Assembly (NCBI GenBank): GCA_942491735.1 | Contig: CALOCN010000013.1 | Location: 62,001-126,000 of the forward strand | Source of the DNA: CALOCN01 sp942491735 | Lineage (GTDB): Bacteria > Eisenbacteria > RBG-16-71-46 > JABDJR01 | DNA length: 64,000 nt | Direction of reading: 5' to 3' | In this document: piece after piece, positions 1 to 8,099 of the stretch | How the letters are laid out: each line of letters begins with the position of its first letter | How positions within the stretch are numbered: the stretch's first letter is position 1 | Notes under the pieces: generated by a model | What the model saw: the letters and a program-made list of their open reading frames with translations, nothing else | The model's database searches: none | Told to the model about the DNA's origin: nothing | Translations under genes and position numbers: made by a program

Positions 1-1037
1 TATCCCATGGCAAAGGAGGCGTAGATGAGTCCCCCGCCCAGCCCGACCACACCGACGATGATGATCGGAATCGAGATGTAATAGTAGATGGACGTCACGA
101 GGATGACGAATCCGTAGATGGAACGGATCCGCCGCGTGCCCGGATCCAGCTCGGCACTCGCTCCTTTCTGATCGCGGAGCGTTCTGAGCGTGGCGTGGGA
201 GAGCACCTGGCCCACGCCGAACAGCACGACAAGTCCCAGAGCCCAAGCCAGGGCGCCGGCCAGGGCATAGCCCGCCCACCGCTTCATCCGTTTCCGGCCC
301 GAGATGCCGGTTTCGTCGAGAAATCCCTGGACGATTTCCTCGTCCAGCCCCAGGTCCCCGGCAGCGACCATGTTCCGCTCCGCCTCCGCCCAGTTTCCCC
401 GATACCCCGCGGACATCGCCGCCAGGTAGTGCGTGTTGATCTGCCCGGGTCGACTCTGTTCGAGTCTCTGAACGGCTTGCTCCAGGAGCGCCGGCTCGTT
501 GGTGAACAATGCGGCGAAGCCGACGGTGGTCATTGCGTCAGGATCGTCTCCCGCTTCGAGGTAGACCTTGTGGGCCAGACGTTGCAACTCCGCGGCGACT
601 CCGGGTTCGTCGCTCTCGAACAGTCCCTGCATCAGGGCGATGCGATTGTAGTAGTGATCCTCCTGGGCCAGGGCCTCCCGCGCCAGTCGGATCCTTTCGT
701 CCACGTCCTCCGTGACGTAGCTGAGCCGACGCAGGGCGGGTGAAAAGTCCGGTGCCACGTTCAGGACCTGCCGGTATCCATCCGCCGCCGTGCCGAAATC
801 CCCTCCATCCAAAGCTCGCGTGGCCTGTTCGAACAGGGGGACGGCCTCCGGGTTGATGGCCCGGAGTCTCCCAACCACCCGGGCTTCCTCTTCGACGTCC
901 CGCTCCTGAGCGCCCACCGAACTCGCCATTGTCGATACAGCAAGGAGGGCAAGGAGAAACGTGATCATCCGGCTTGGTAATCCCATGGAGCCGGGAAAGG
1001 TCGTGGAAGGCAACTTGGCATCCGAGCGATTCTTCAT
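1..1037 (-). CDS. Exported or membrane TPR-like protein, N-terminal part only (cut by window edge)
   Basis: The frame is open from an ATG at 1037 to base 1, so about 345 residues are visible and the C-terminus is missing. GTGAGG lies about 8 bases before ATG 1037; in-frame ATGs at 986 and 968 begin a better signal peptide (MITFLLALLAVSTMASS, then a GAQ cleavage site), so the start is uncertain. Residues about 60-240 are helical and TPR-like (for example FEQATRALDGGDFGTAADGY). A basic cluster GRKRMKRW near residue 250 precedes hydrophobic segments at about 255-275 and 312-345. Proteins with this layout often end in an M48 metallopeptidase domain, but no HExxH is visible here, so that is inference. 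It diverges from the SPFH operon. Confidence 0.75.
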   Translation of the reverse strand, partial: MKNRSDAKLPSTTFPGSMGLPSRMITFLLALLAVSTMASSVGAQERDVEEEARVVGRLRAINPEAVPLFEQATRALDGGDFGTAADGYRQVLNVAPDFSPALRRLSYVTEDVDERIRLAREALAQEDHYYNRIALMQGLFESDEPGVAAELQRLAHKVYLEAGDDPDAMTTVGFAALFTNEPALLEQAVQRLEQSRPGQINTHYLAAMSAGYRGNWAEAERNMVAAGDLGLDEEIVQGFLDETGISGRKRMKRWAGYALAGALAWALGLVVLFGVGQVLSHATLRTLRDQKGASAELDPGTRRIRSIYGFVILVTSIYYYISIPIIIVGVVGLGGGLIYASFAMG

Positions 1038-1143
1038 GGGTCGGCCTCACAAGTAGGTGGGGACTTCATCCAATAGAACGCAAGTTGACCCTCAAGTGCA
1101 CTATGAAAACTGTGGCTAAGGACGGGTCACCCTCCCAGATGAC

Positions 1144-1173
1144 TTGACAGGGACGCGCCCAGCCGACCCTAAT
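1144..1173 (+). promoter_or_regulatory. Possible sigma-70 promoter of the SPFH operon
   Basis: A perfect TTGACA at 1144-1149 is followed after 18 bases by CCTAAT (four of six matches to TATAAT) at 1168-1173, about 45 bases before the ATG at 1217. The consensus is only partly met and the lineage's promoter rules are unknown. Confidence 0.3.
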
Positions 1174-1216
1174 GTGCCTACACACACTATGTTGCTCGAT
1201 TTGAAGGGAGCACTCG

Positions 1217-2194
1217 ATGACCTTCCTCGCCCTCCTCCTTGGGCTGCTCGTCTACTTTGTCGTTCGGGTCGGCATTGGCGGGTTCTTCACTGTCCGTCCG
1301 GACGAACGGGCCGTGAAGACCAGCTTTGGCCGTGCTGAACGACTGGGCGGGCCGCCGGTCGACGACCCTAGCCTCAACGAGGACGAACAGGAGCGCTATC
1401 GCCATCCCCAGGTGCGGGTCATTCCTCCCGGCGGCCCCTACCTCAAGATGCCTTGGCAGAAGGTCTACAAGGTCTCGGTGGCCACCCAGGCGGTGGATAT
1501 CGCCTGGGATCCGACCAAGAGTCAGGAGACGATCGAGGCGGTGACCAAGGACAACCTCACCACCGGCGTCAACGGTCAGATCCGCTATCGGATCAGCGAG
1601 AGCCACCTCTACCCCTACCTTTTCGGGGTGGCGAGTCCTCTTGAGCACGTCATGGGATATTTCGTTTCCGTGCTGCGGGAGCGGATCGCCAACTTCGTCG
1701 ACCCGAAGGGGGCACGGCTGGTGGTCGGTGATGAACTGGAAGAGGGAAGTGAAACCGCGGTTGAGCTCTCCGAGGGTGTATCGATCAACGACCTTCGCAA
1801 GAACCTCCCGCTCCTCAACGACTACATGGAGCAGCACTGCCAATCGACATCGAGTCGTTACGGCATTGAACTCGATGCAGCTCTGATTACGGAAATCGAT
1901 CCTCCTCCCGAGGTGGACCATGCCCTCTCGGCGATCAATTCGACGCGCAACCAGGTGGCGGCGGACATCTCGACCGCGCGTGCCGATGCCGAGCAGCAGA
2001 TAACGATGAGTGAGCGGGCGGTTGAGATCGCCCGGAACAACGCCGAGGCCGAGGTCGCACCGTTGCGGGAGCTCTCGGCGACCCTGCTCAAGATCAAGGC
2101 CGAAGGCGGCTCCGAGGCCCTGCGCGCCTATCGCCGAAACCTTCGGGTCCCTCTCTACGCGCGAGCCGATCGCGTCGTGATCACGGCAGAGTAG
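1217..2194 (+). CDS. SPFH/band 7 (stomatin/prohibitin-like) membrane protein
   Basis: A 325-residue protein starting with one hydrophobic segment (residues about 1-22, MTFLALLLGLLVYFVVRV), then FFTVRPDERAVKTSFGRAE, the typical opening of an SPFH/band 7 domain, in which the protein faces a membrane surface and oligomerises. Residues about 95-215 continue the domain (AVTKDNLTTGVNGQIRYRI is the usual band-7 strand pattern). Residues about 240-300 are an Ala/Glu-rich coiled coil (ARADAEQQITMSERAVEIAR) as in flotillins and HflK/C. AAGGGAG lies 8 bases before the ATG. The stop is 12 bases before a second SPFH gene, so the two are probably co-transcribed and may form a hetero-oligomer. No NfeD partner is nearby. 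The substrate or client is unknown. Confidence 0.85.
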   Translation: MTFLALLLGLLVYFVVRVGIGGFFTVRPDERAVKTSFGRAERLGGPPVDDPSLNEDEQERYRHPQVRVIPPGGPYLKMPWQKVYKVSVATQAVDIAWDPTKSQETIEAVTKDNLTTGVNGQIRYRISESHLYPYLFGVASPLEHVMGYFVSVLRERIANFVDPKGARLVVGDELEEGSETAVELSEGVSINDLRKNLPLLNDYMEQHCQSTSSRYGIELDAALITEIDPPPEVDHALSAINSTRNQVAADISTARADAEQQITMSERAVEIARNNAEAEVAPLRELSATLLKIKAEGGSEALRAYRRNLRVPLYARADRVVITAE

Positions 2195-2206
2195 GAGGAT
2201 CCGAAA

Positions 2207-3112
2207 ATGAATACGGAAACGATGGTCTTTCCCGCTCTGGCGTTCTTCTTCGGCCTGATCGTGCTGCCGATCGTGCTCACCCTGGCCAAGGTATTCGGTC
2301 TCTATGCGGTGGTAGCGGAGTGCGAGGCTCAGGTGTTCACGCTTTTCGGAAAAGTGCTGGGCGTACTGGATGAGCCGGGACTCTGCTTCCCGATCACCCG
2401 CTTTGGGCCAAAGGCGGTTCTCGTGCCTTTCTTCGGGAAGCGGCATGTGGTCTCGACGGCATTGCAGCAGCAATACATGCGTAGCCAGATGGTGAACTCC
2501 GAGGAGGGCACCCCGATGGGCGTCGGGATCTGGTACGAAATGCGCGTGGGCGAGCTGGTGTCCTACCTGTTCGTCAACGCCAATCCGGAAGGTTCGCTGC
2601 AAGCCAACGTGGCCAGTTCGACGATCTCGACGCTATCCAATCTGGAGATGGAGGACATGCTCGAGAATCGTCATTCCCTGAGTCGCACGGTGCGCAGCGC
2701 CGTTTCCCCCCTGAGCGAGAAGTGGGGTTACAAGCTGGGTTCGGTCTATATCCGCAAGGTGGCCTTCACCGATCGTGCGATGGTCGAGAACATCACCGAG
2801 AAAGTGGTCAAGCGGCTCGTCCAGGTGACCAGTGCCATGCGGCAGGATGGCGAGAACCGGGTCGGTCTGATCCAGAGTGAGACGGCAAAGAAGGTGTCCC
2901 AGAAACTTGCCGAGGCTTCAGCGGCTCGGCCGGCCGTGGTGGGTGAGACCCTCAACGCGATCCGGGATCAGGATCCGGAGATCCTGGACGCGGTGCTCGA
3001 CGTGATGGAGACCGAGAAGCTGCTCGCCTCGGGGGCGACCAGCCTGATTTTCCCGGAGGGGACTTCGGTTCTGATGCAAGTCGGCCAGGGGGGGGCCAAG
3101 GTGATTGGGTAG
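2207..3112 (+). CDS. Second SPFH/band 7 membrane protein
   Basis: A 301-residue protein with an N-terminal hydrophobic segment (residues about 8-35, FPALAFFFGLIVLPIVL) and a band-7 domain (VVAECEAQVFTLFGKVLGVL through about residue 190). The tail AMRQDGENRVGLIQSETAKK is helical, as in other SPFH proteins. TAGGAGG lies 8 bases before the ATG. The two neighbouring SPFH proteins are clearly different in sequence, so they look like partner subunits rather than a recent duplication. The gene converges on the kinase gene that ends 21 bases downstream, and no clear hairpin terminator is seen between them. The exact client process cannot be read from the sequence. Confidence 0.82.
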   Translation: MNTETMVFPALAFFFGLIVLPIVLTLAKVFGLYAVVAECEAQVFTLFGKVLGVLDEPGLCFPITRFGPKAVLVPFFGKRHVVSTALQQQYMRSQMVNSEEGTPMGVGIWYEMRVGELVSYLFVNANPEGSLQANVASSTISTLSNLEMEDMLENRHSLSRTVRSAVSPLSEKWGYKLGSVYIRKVAFTDRAMVENITEKVVKRLVQVTSAMRQDGENRVGLIQSETAKKVSQKLAEASAARPAVVGETLNAIRDQDPEILDAVLDVMETEKLLASGATSLIFPEGTSVLMQVGQGGAKVIG

Positions 3113-3133
3113 GAGCACCCTCCGTGTCCCGAT

Positions 3134-6124
3134 TCAACTCCCCGGTCGCAGGCGATCCAGTCTCTTGCGGGCATCATCCACTTCTCCGAAAACAGGGTCG
3201 GCCTCCCTGAAAGTATCGAGGAAGTGTTCATACTGCGCTGCGGCATCATCCGGTCGCTGCGCCGCCTCGTAGGCCATTCCCAGATAGTAGTGCGCCAGAA
3301 CCGACTGGACCGGGGAGTCCCGCTCCGACCAATGGGTGCCCCGGGTGACGAGCTCAAGCTCGCGCACTGCGTCCTCGGCGCGGCCCAAAGCAAGGTGCCC
3401 CACTCCAAGGCCGTAGAACACCCAAAACATCGAGTGGGTCGTTTTCCTGGCCTGCTGGAAGTGTGGGAATGCCGCTCCCGGATTGCCTCGTTTCAGCTCC
3501 AACAGGCCCCGGCAAATCCAGTACGTGTCCCGGTGACTCGGGGCCACCTGCTCAACGAAACCCTTGAAACCCGCCAGCTCTGTTTCGGCTGTTTCGAGTT
3601 CTCCCCTCGCGATCAGGCTGAGAATCAGGCTCGCCCACGGCATGAAGGTATTCCCGTCCTCCGCAGCCATTCCCAGTGCAATCGACTCTCTGAGGTCGGC
3701 GTCGGCGCGATCGTAATCCCCTAGATGGTGGTGCATCCGACCCCGAGCACCCAGCTTCCACCGGTACCAGGTCTCTCCGTAACCGTCCATCTCGTCGGCA
3801 CGCATCCCGGCGTCCAGAACCTCGATGGACTCGACTAGCCGCCCGCTTCGTGCCGGGATGTTCGCCAGCATGATCCGCGCGATCGACCTTCCGGCTGCGT
3901 CCGGCGCATTCTTGATTGCACCAAGGCAAACATCCTTGGCGCCCTCCTTGTCTCCCAGTTCATTGAGAATGTTTGCCAGGCTGAGATAGGAGTTCAGGAA
4001 AGAAGCGTCCCTCTGGATCGCCGCCTCGAAAGACTCCTTCCCTTTCTCCAAATCTCCCATCATGGCGTAGTAGTCCCCACGTGTGTCATAGGGGTTCGCC
4101 TCGTCGGGTGCGAGCTGGATGTACTGGTTCAGTGCCCAGATCGCCTTCTCAAAGTTGCCGATGATCGGATACGCATAGGCGAGGGCGTTATATGCCGACT
4201 TGTCGCCTGGATCGATTTCCACCCAGCGGTGGAGCCAGCGGAGTCTGCCTTCCATGTCCCGGCGCTGCGTGCCATAGAGATCCGCGAGCAAAGCATAGGC
4301 CGGAGTCTCGTCAGGAAACTCCGCTACCAACGTCTCCAACTCAGCGATGGCCTCATCGTGGCGCCCAGCCAGCACCGCTGCCCGCGATAGGATGTAGTGA
4401 CGCTCCCGTTGCGTCACCCGATCGACAAGATCTGCAGCCCTCCTGGCCGCATCCTGCTGTTCCCCCTTGGCCATGCTTCCAATCTGGACAAAGGATTCGC
4501 TGGACAATTGGTAGTGGGCCATTGCGAAGGTGGAGTCGATGGTGACAGCCATCTCCAAGTCCTTCCGGGCGTCGATGATTTCGAGTCGTCGAAGATGTTC
4601 CACGCCCGAGAGGTAGAGGCGATAGGCTTCCATGGAGCGAGTGGTGACGCTGGCCACGGACACGTCCGCGTCCTGGGTTGCCATGGGAACACCCAGGTCT
4701 TCTCTCACCGCAGCACTCAGACGATCGACCAGCGCAAAGATATCCTCTCCCGGCTCGCCGTTGACCTGCTGCGACTTCAGGATTCTCCCGGTGCCCGTAC
4801 TCACCAGCTGCGAGGTGATCACGTAGTGGGGCGATATCTTGAGTATGCTTCCGAGCAACATGGTGCTTGCCCCTGCCTGAAGTGCCAGGTCGCCCGCACT
4901 CTCGCGATCAATCGAGCCTCGATCCTGCTCGCCTCGGCCCTGCACCAGGTCGTATAGCCTCTGGTTTGAAACCAGACTCAGGTACTCGGATGTGCCAAGC
5001 CCGGTGGTGATGAGGTTGGTCACGATTTGGCCAAGGCGTTCGGGGTCCTCCGGGTCCACCAGGTTCTTGAAGTCGAGGACGGCCAACGCTCCTTCACTCG
5101 CTGACGCGGGCTGATCGGGTGCGACGTCCAGTTTGAATGGCTTGAGGACGAAAAGAACGACCAGCAATGCCGCCAACACGGATGCCGGGACGGCGATGCG
5201 GATCAGCCTCGATCCCTTGCCGCGTTCAGTGTCCTGGATGTCGCCTGCGACATCGATTGGCGAGCCGGTGTCCTCTTGAAGATCGTCCTTGAGGACCTGC
5301 AGGTCGTTGCGTAGGCCCAGCGCCGTCTGGTATCGACGCTCCACATCCTTGGCCAGTGCACGGCGCTGGATCCGGGATAGCTCAGGAGGAGTCTGCGGGC
5401 GCAACTCGTGTATCGGCAACGGCTCGTCCCGCAGAATCGACGTGATGGTGGAAATGGACGTGTCGCCCTTGAACGGTCGTTCACCTGTCGCCATCTCGTA
5501 CAGCATGATCCCCAGGGAGAACACGTCCGAACGGGGGTCCACATCCATCCCTTGCGCCTGTTCAGGCGACATGTAGTTCACTGTTCCCATGACCTGGCCC
5601 TGGGTCTGAGTGACCATGGCCTGGGTCGCGCTGTCGCTCCCGGGAGAGGGTGGGGCCGCCTTGGCCAGACCGAAGTCCAGAACCTTCAACCTGCCCTTGG
5701 AGTCCACCATTACGTTCTGGGGCTTGAGGTCGCGGTGAGTAATTCCCTGTTCGTGAGCGCTGGCAACCGCATCGCAGAGAGGTAGGGCGTACTTCAGGAG
5801 ATCCTTGACCGGCAACCCTTCGGCGGGAATGAAGTTATCAAGGGAGCCTCCGTCCACCAGCTCCATGGTGAGGAAATGAATGCCATTCGCGTGCTCAACC
5901 GAGAAAATGGTGATGATGTTCGGGTGGTTGAGCGCGGCGATAGCCTTGGCCTCACGCTCGAACCGGCGTGTACGCTCCGGGTCCGCTCCCATTTCGGAGG
6001 GGAGGATCTTGAGGGCTACATCGCGGTCCAGCTTGGTGTCCCGGGCGCGATAGACCTCGCCCATCCCGCCAGCCCCGATTTTTTCGTGGACCTCGTAGTG
6101 AGCCAGTGTCCTGGGGATGCTCAT
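3134..6124 (-). CDS. Eukaryote-like Ser/Thr protein kinase with TPR tail
   Basis: A 996-residue protein. Kinase domain residues about 10-270: glycine loop GAGGMGEVY (17-25), Lys39 in DVALKILP, Glu58, catalytic HRDLKPQN (130-137), DFG at 150-152, and SPEQ in the activation segment, so all catalytic residues are present. A single membrane segment follows (about 302-328, PASVLAALLVVLFVLKPF), placing the kinase inside the cell and the rest outside the inner membrane. Residues about 345-480 (LAVLDFKNLVDPEDPERLGQ) resemble the FlgO/TolB-N-like module common after such kinases. The remainder is TPR repeats (for example ALLADLYGTQRRDMEGRLRW, then DEANPYDTRGDYYAMMGDLE). It is one of four kinases of this family here. 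Start ATG 6124 has only a weak ribosome site. Confidence 0.92.
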   Translation of the reverse strand: MSIPRTLAHYEVHEKIGAGGMGEVYRARDTKLDRDVALKILPSEMGADPERTRRFEREAKAIAALNHPNIITIFSVEHANGIHFLTMELVDGGSLDNFIPAEGLPVKDLLKYALPLCDAVASAHEQGITHRDLKPQNVMVDSKGRLKVLDFGLAKAAPPSPGSDSATQAMVTQTQGQVMGTVNYMSPEQAQGMDVDPRSDVFSLGIMLYEMATGERPFKGDTSISTITSILRDEPLPIHELRPQTPPELSRIQRRALAKDVERRYQTALGLRNDLQVLKDDLQEDTGSPIDVAGDIQDTERGKGSRLIRIAVPASVLAALLVVLFVLKPFKLDVAPDQPASASEGALAVLDFKNLVDPEDPERLGQIVTNLITTGLGTSEYLSLVSNQRLYDLVQGRGEQDRGSIDRESAGDLALQAGASTMLLGSILKISPHYVITSQLVSTGTGRILKSQQVNGEPGEDIFALVDRLSAAVREDLGVPMATQDADVSVASVTTRSMEAYRLYLSGVEHLRRLEIIDARKDLEMAVTIDSTFAMAHYQLSSESFVQIGSMAKGEQQDAARRAADLVDRVTQRERHYILSRAAVLAGRHDEAIAELETLVAEFPDETPAYALLADLYGTQRRDMEGRLRWLHRWVEIDPGDKSAYNALAYAYPIIGNFEKAIWALNQYIQLAPDEANPYDTRGDYYAMMGDLEKGKESFEAAIQRDASFLNSYLSLANILNELGDKEGAKDVCLGAIKNAPDAAGRSIARIMLANIPARSGRLVESIEVLDAGMRADEMDGYGETWYRWKLGARGRMHHHLGDYDRADADLRESIALGMAAEDGNTFMPWASLILSLIARGELETAETELAGFKGFVEQVAPSHRDTYWICRGLLELKRGNPGAAFPHFQQARKTTHSMFWVFYGLGVGHLALGRAEDAVRELELVTRGTHWSERDSPVQSVLAHYYLGMAYEAAQRPDDAAAQYEHFLDTFREADPVFGEVDDARKRLDRLRPGS

Positions 6125-6162
6125 TAATCGCCGCTGGACAGTGAAGAGGACTGCATCGCGCC

Positions 6163-6192
6163 ACTATACTGGATTCAATGGGGAGTTGACGA
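6163..6192 (-). promoter_or_regulatory. Possible promoter of the kinase gene
   Basis: Read on the minus strand, TATAGT (6168-6163) is a five-of-six -10 match and TCGTCA (6192-6187) a four-of-six -35 match with 18-base spacing. It sits about 40 bases before the kinase ATG. Weak evidence. Confidence 0.3.
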
Positions 6193-6233
6193 CGATCCCG
6201 AGGTCGCGACCGCAGGTACGGTAGGCGTCGACC

Positions 6234-7521
6234 CTACGCAAACGGGCCGGTCACCTCATACGTCAAACCGACGTTGCCCGACGGGGTTGGCCCTCGCTGT
6301 GAGCTGAAGTAGAGGCGCCGTGCCATCCGGGCTCAGGGCGGGTCCGGCAATCTCGGAATCTCCCTGGTTCGTCACTTCGACCACCGGGGTGATGTCCCCA
6401 TTGGCGGTCAGGACCACGATCTGCATGTTCCCGCCATCTTCCGCCACATAGACGTCGCCCGCCGGTGACGCGAACACGTTGTCGACTCCGGACAGCTCCC
6501 GGTTGGCCGCCGTCGCGCGGTCGTAGAGAATCTCGATCGTGTCGCTCTCCGTGTTCAGTGCCCACACCCGGTTGTCGCCGGTGGTTGCGAAGTACATCGT
6601 GCCGCCCTCGAACCAACATCCCTCCCCGCGGTTGAAACGAGTGGCGTCGGCGCCCTGAAATCGCGTGGCGCGCTCCGCGAGGGGACGGTGGCTCTCACGC
6701 TCTACACCGCCGGCGAGAGGGTTCGGATTGGGGACTTCGTGCCAGGCCAGGGGACGCACTTGCCCGGGCCGGATGCGCCCTTCCCCCTCGGGCGCCAGGA
6801 TCTCCGCGGCCTCGAGGGCCCCCGTGCTCAGATCGGGATAGGCGTCCGGCGTGAACCGGTAAAGAAGGCCCGAGGAGCGATCCTCGGTCAGGTAGATCCT
6901 TTGGTTCCCGGGGTCAACAGCAGCAGCTTCGTGATTGAAGCTCCCCATGGCCGGTCGTTTTGTGCCCTGGGAGAACGGCGTGTACGGATCGCATTCCCAA
7001 ACCGCCCCCGAGCCCACTTCTTCGCACGAGAGCCAGGTTCCCCAGGGAGTGGGCCCTCCCGCGCAGTTGCGGGAGGTACCGGTGAGGATCGAGTACGCAT
7101 CCACGATCGCGCCGTCGCTGCGAAACCGAAGGGCGGCCACGCCGCCGGCCCCGTTGTTCTGCTCACTGTTGGCGACGTAGATCCAGCCGCCGTCGTCTGT
7201 CGGGAACGTGGCTCCGCCGTCCGGAAACAGCGGCCAAACGAAGCTGATTCCCGGGACGGGGGGTTGGCCGGCCACCGCGACGATGCGCGAACGGAATCCG
7301 GGCGGTAACCGGAGCCCGTTGGCGTCGGGAGGACCCAGGGAACCGATGGGTTCCACGCCCCCGTCATCGGTGGGCTGCACGGGAGAGGGGGCCGTGCAAC
7401 CGTGCAACGCGCTGATGGGGCCCAGGCCCAGAACGAAGGCTCCGGAGAACCCCCGCCAGAGAAACGAGCGCCGGGTTACCCCGGGTCTACCGGTTTCATC
7501 ATGGCCTGCATCTCGACGCAT
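6234..7521 (-). CDS. Tat-exported PhoX/DUF839-like phosphatase family protein, apparent frameshift near 3' end
   Basis: ATG 7521 is chosen because GGGAG lies 8 bases before it; an upstream TTG at 7569 has none. The N-terminus has a twin-arginine signal (VTRRSFLWRGFSGAFVLGLG) followed by LHGC, which could be a lipidation site. The body matches the DUF839/PhoX beta-propeller family (EDRSSGLLYRFTPD, RGEGCWFEGGTMYFATT, VYVAEDGGNMQIVVL). The uninterrupted frame ends at 6256 with an atypical tail. Removing one G near 6318 restores the family C-terminus (DGTRLYFSSQRGPT, then YEVTGPF) ending at a TAG at 6234, giving 428 residues. The break is either a real mutation or a sequence error. Family members are periplasmic phosphatases, often calcium-dependent; the substrate here is unknown. 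Confidence 0.8.
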
Positions 7522-7595
7522 TACCGCTGCTCCCGCGGAATGGCCTGCATCCGCTTCCCAAAACCGCAAGATCGCCTCGTCAGGCCAGTCTACAC

Positions 7596-7624
7596 GAGCG
7601 TCCGGAATCCATGCCTCAGCGTCC
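7596..7624 (+). promoter_or_regulatory. Direct-repeat operator candidate, copy 1 (upstream of response regulator/protease operon)
   Basis: GAGCGTCC at 7596-7603 and CAGCGTCC at 7617-7624 share the 7-mer AGCGTCC with a 21-base period, two helical turns, the geometry of AraC-family direct-repeat sites. The last half-site ends 73 bases before the response-regulator ATG. A near-identical element (25 of 29 bases) lies at 15067-15095 before the HTCS gene, with 76 bases to its start. Confidence 0.6.
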
Positions 7625-7636
7625 GGCCGGACGCTG
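7617..7636. repeat. Perfect 20-bp palindrome overlapping operator copy 1
   Basis: The sequence CAGCGTCCGG followed by its exact reverse complement, so it contains the second AGCGTCC half-site plus an inverted copy. It could add a third, inverted half-site for the same regulator, or be a hairpin in the 5' leader. It lies 61 bases before the response-regulator ATG. Confidence 0.6.
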
Positions 7637-7697
7637 CGTAACCATCTGTGGACGATGATGTTACCGGTGCGGACGGGTTTTCCCCCACTGTCTCCCC

Positions 7698-8099
7698 ATG
7701 ACCCGGGACCTGACCCTTCTCATCGTCGACGACGACCCCGAACTGCGGGCCTACCTGCGCCGCATCCTGGAGAAAAAGCATGCTCGGGTAGCCGAGGTGC
7801 TGGAGGCGGCTGACGGCGAGGGTGCCTGGACCCTGCTTCAGGCCCAGGCCGTGGACGCGGTGATCACCGACGTCAACCTGCCTCGGCTGGACGGCCTGGG
7901 GCTCTGCCAACGCCTGGATGCAAGTCACACCCTGCCCCCCACCTTGATCGTCACCGGAGAGTCCTCGCCCCTGGCCCGGGCCCGGACCTACGCCACCCGT
8001 ACCCCCGGGTGCCGCGTGCTGGCCAAACCGTTCAACGCCCGCGCTTTGCTCGAAGCGGTAGACCAGCTGTTGCTGGATACGGAAGGAGATTCCAAGTGA
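7698..8099 (+). CDS. Single-domain response regulator (CheY-like receiver)
   Basis: A 133-residue protein that is only a receiver domain: acidic pocket Asp11-Asp12-Asp13 (LIVDDDPE), phosphoacceptor Asp58 (ITDVNLPRLDG), the IVTGES switch residue and the conserved Lys110 (LAKPFN). There is no output domain, so it acts by protein contact or as a phosphate sink. Its TGA overlaps the GTG start of the downstream protease gene (GTGA), so they are probably translationally coupled. The HTCS kinase at 15172 is the only histidine kinase in the window and a plausible partner. No clear Shine-Dalgarno precedes the ATG. A direct-repeat operator candidate lies upstream at 7596-7624. Confidence 0.9.
   Translation: MTRDLTLLIVDDDPELRAYLRRILEKKHARVAEVLEAADGEGAWTLLQAQAVDAVITDVNLPRLDGLGLCQRLDASHTLPPTLIVTGESSPLARARTYATRTPGCRVLAKPFNARALLEAVDQLLLDTEGDSK

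Noticed and set aside
538..1050. Open frame on the minus strand (170 codons) at the left edge
   Set aside because: It overlaps the frame from ATG 1037 that has a signal peptide and TPR-like residues; its own translation is Arg/Gly/Pro-rich and shadow-like.
7990..8095. An upstream start (8009) for protease copy 1 inside the response regulator gene
   Set aside because: The GTG at 8096 has a good ribosome site and a signal peptide directly after it; the upstream residues are a shadow of the receiver domain.
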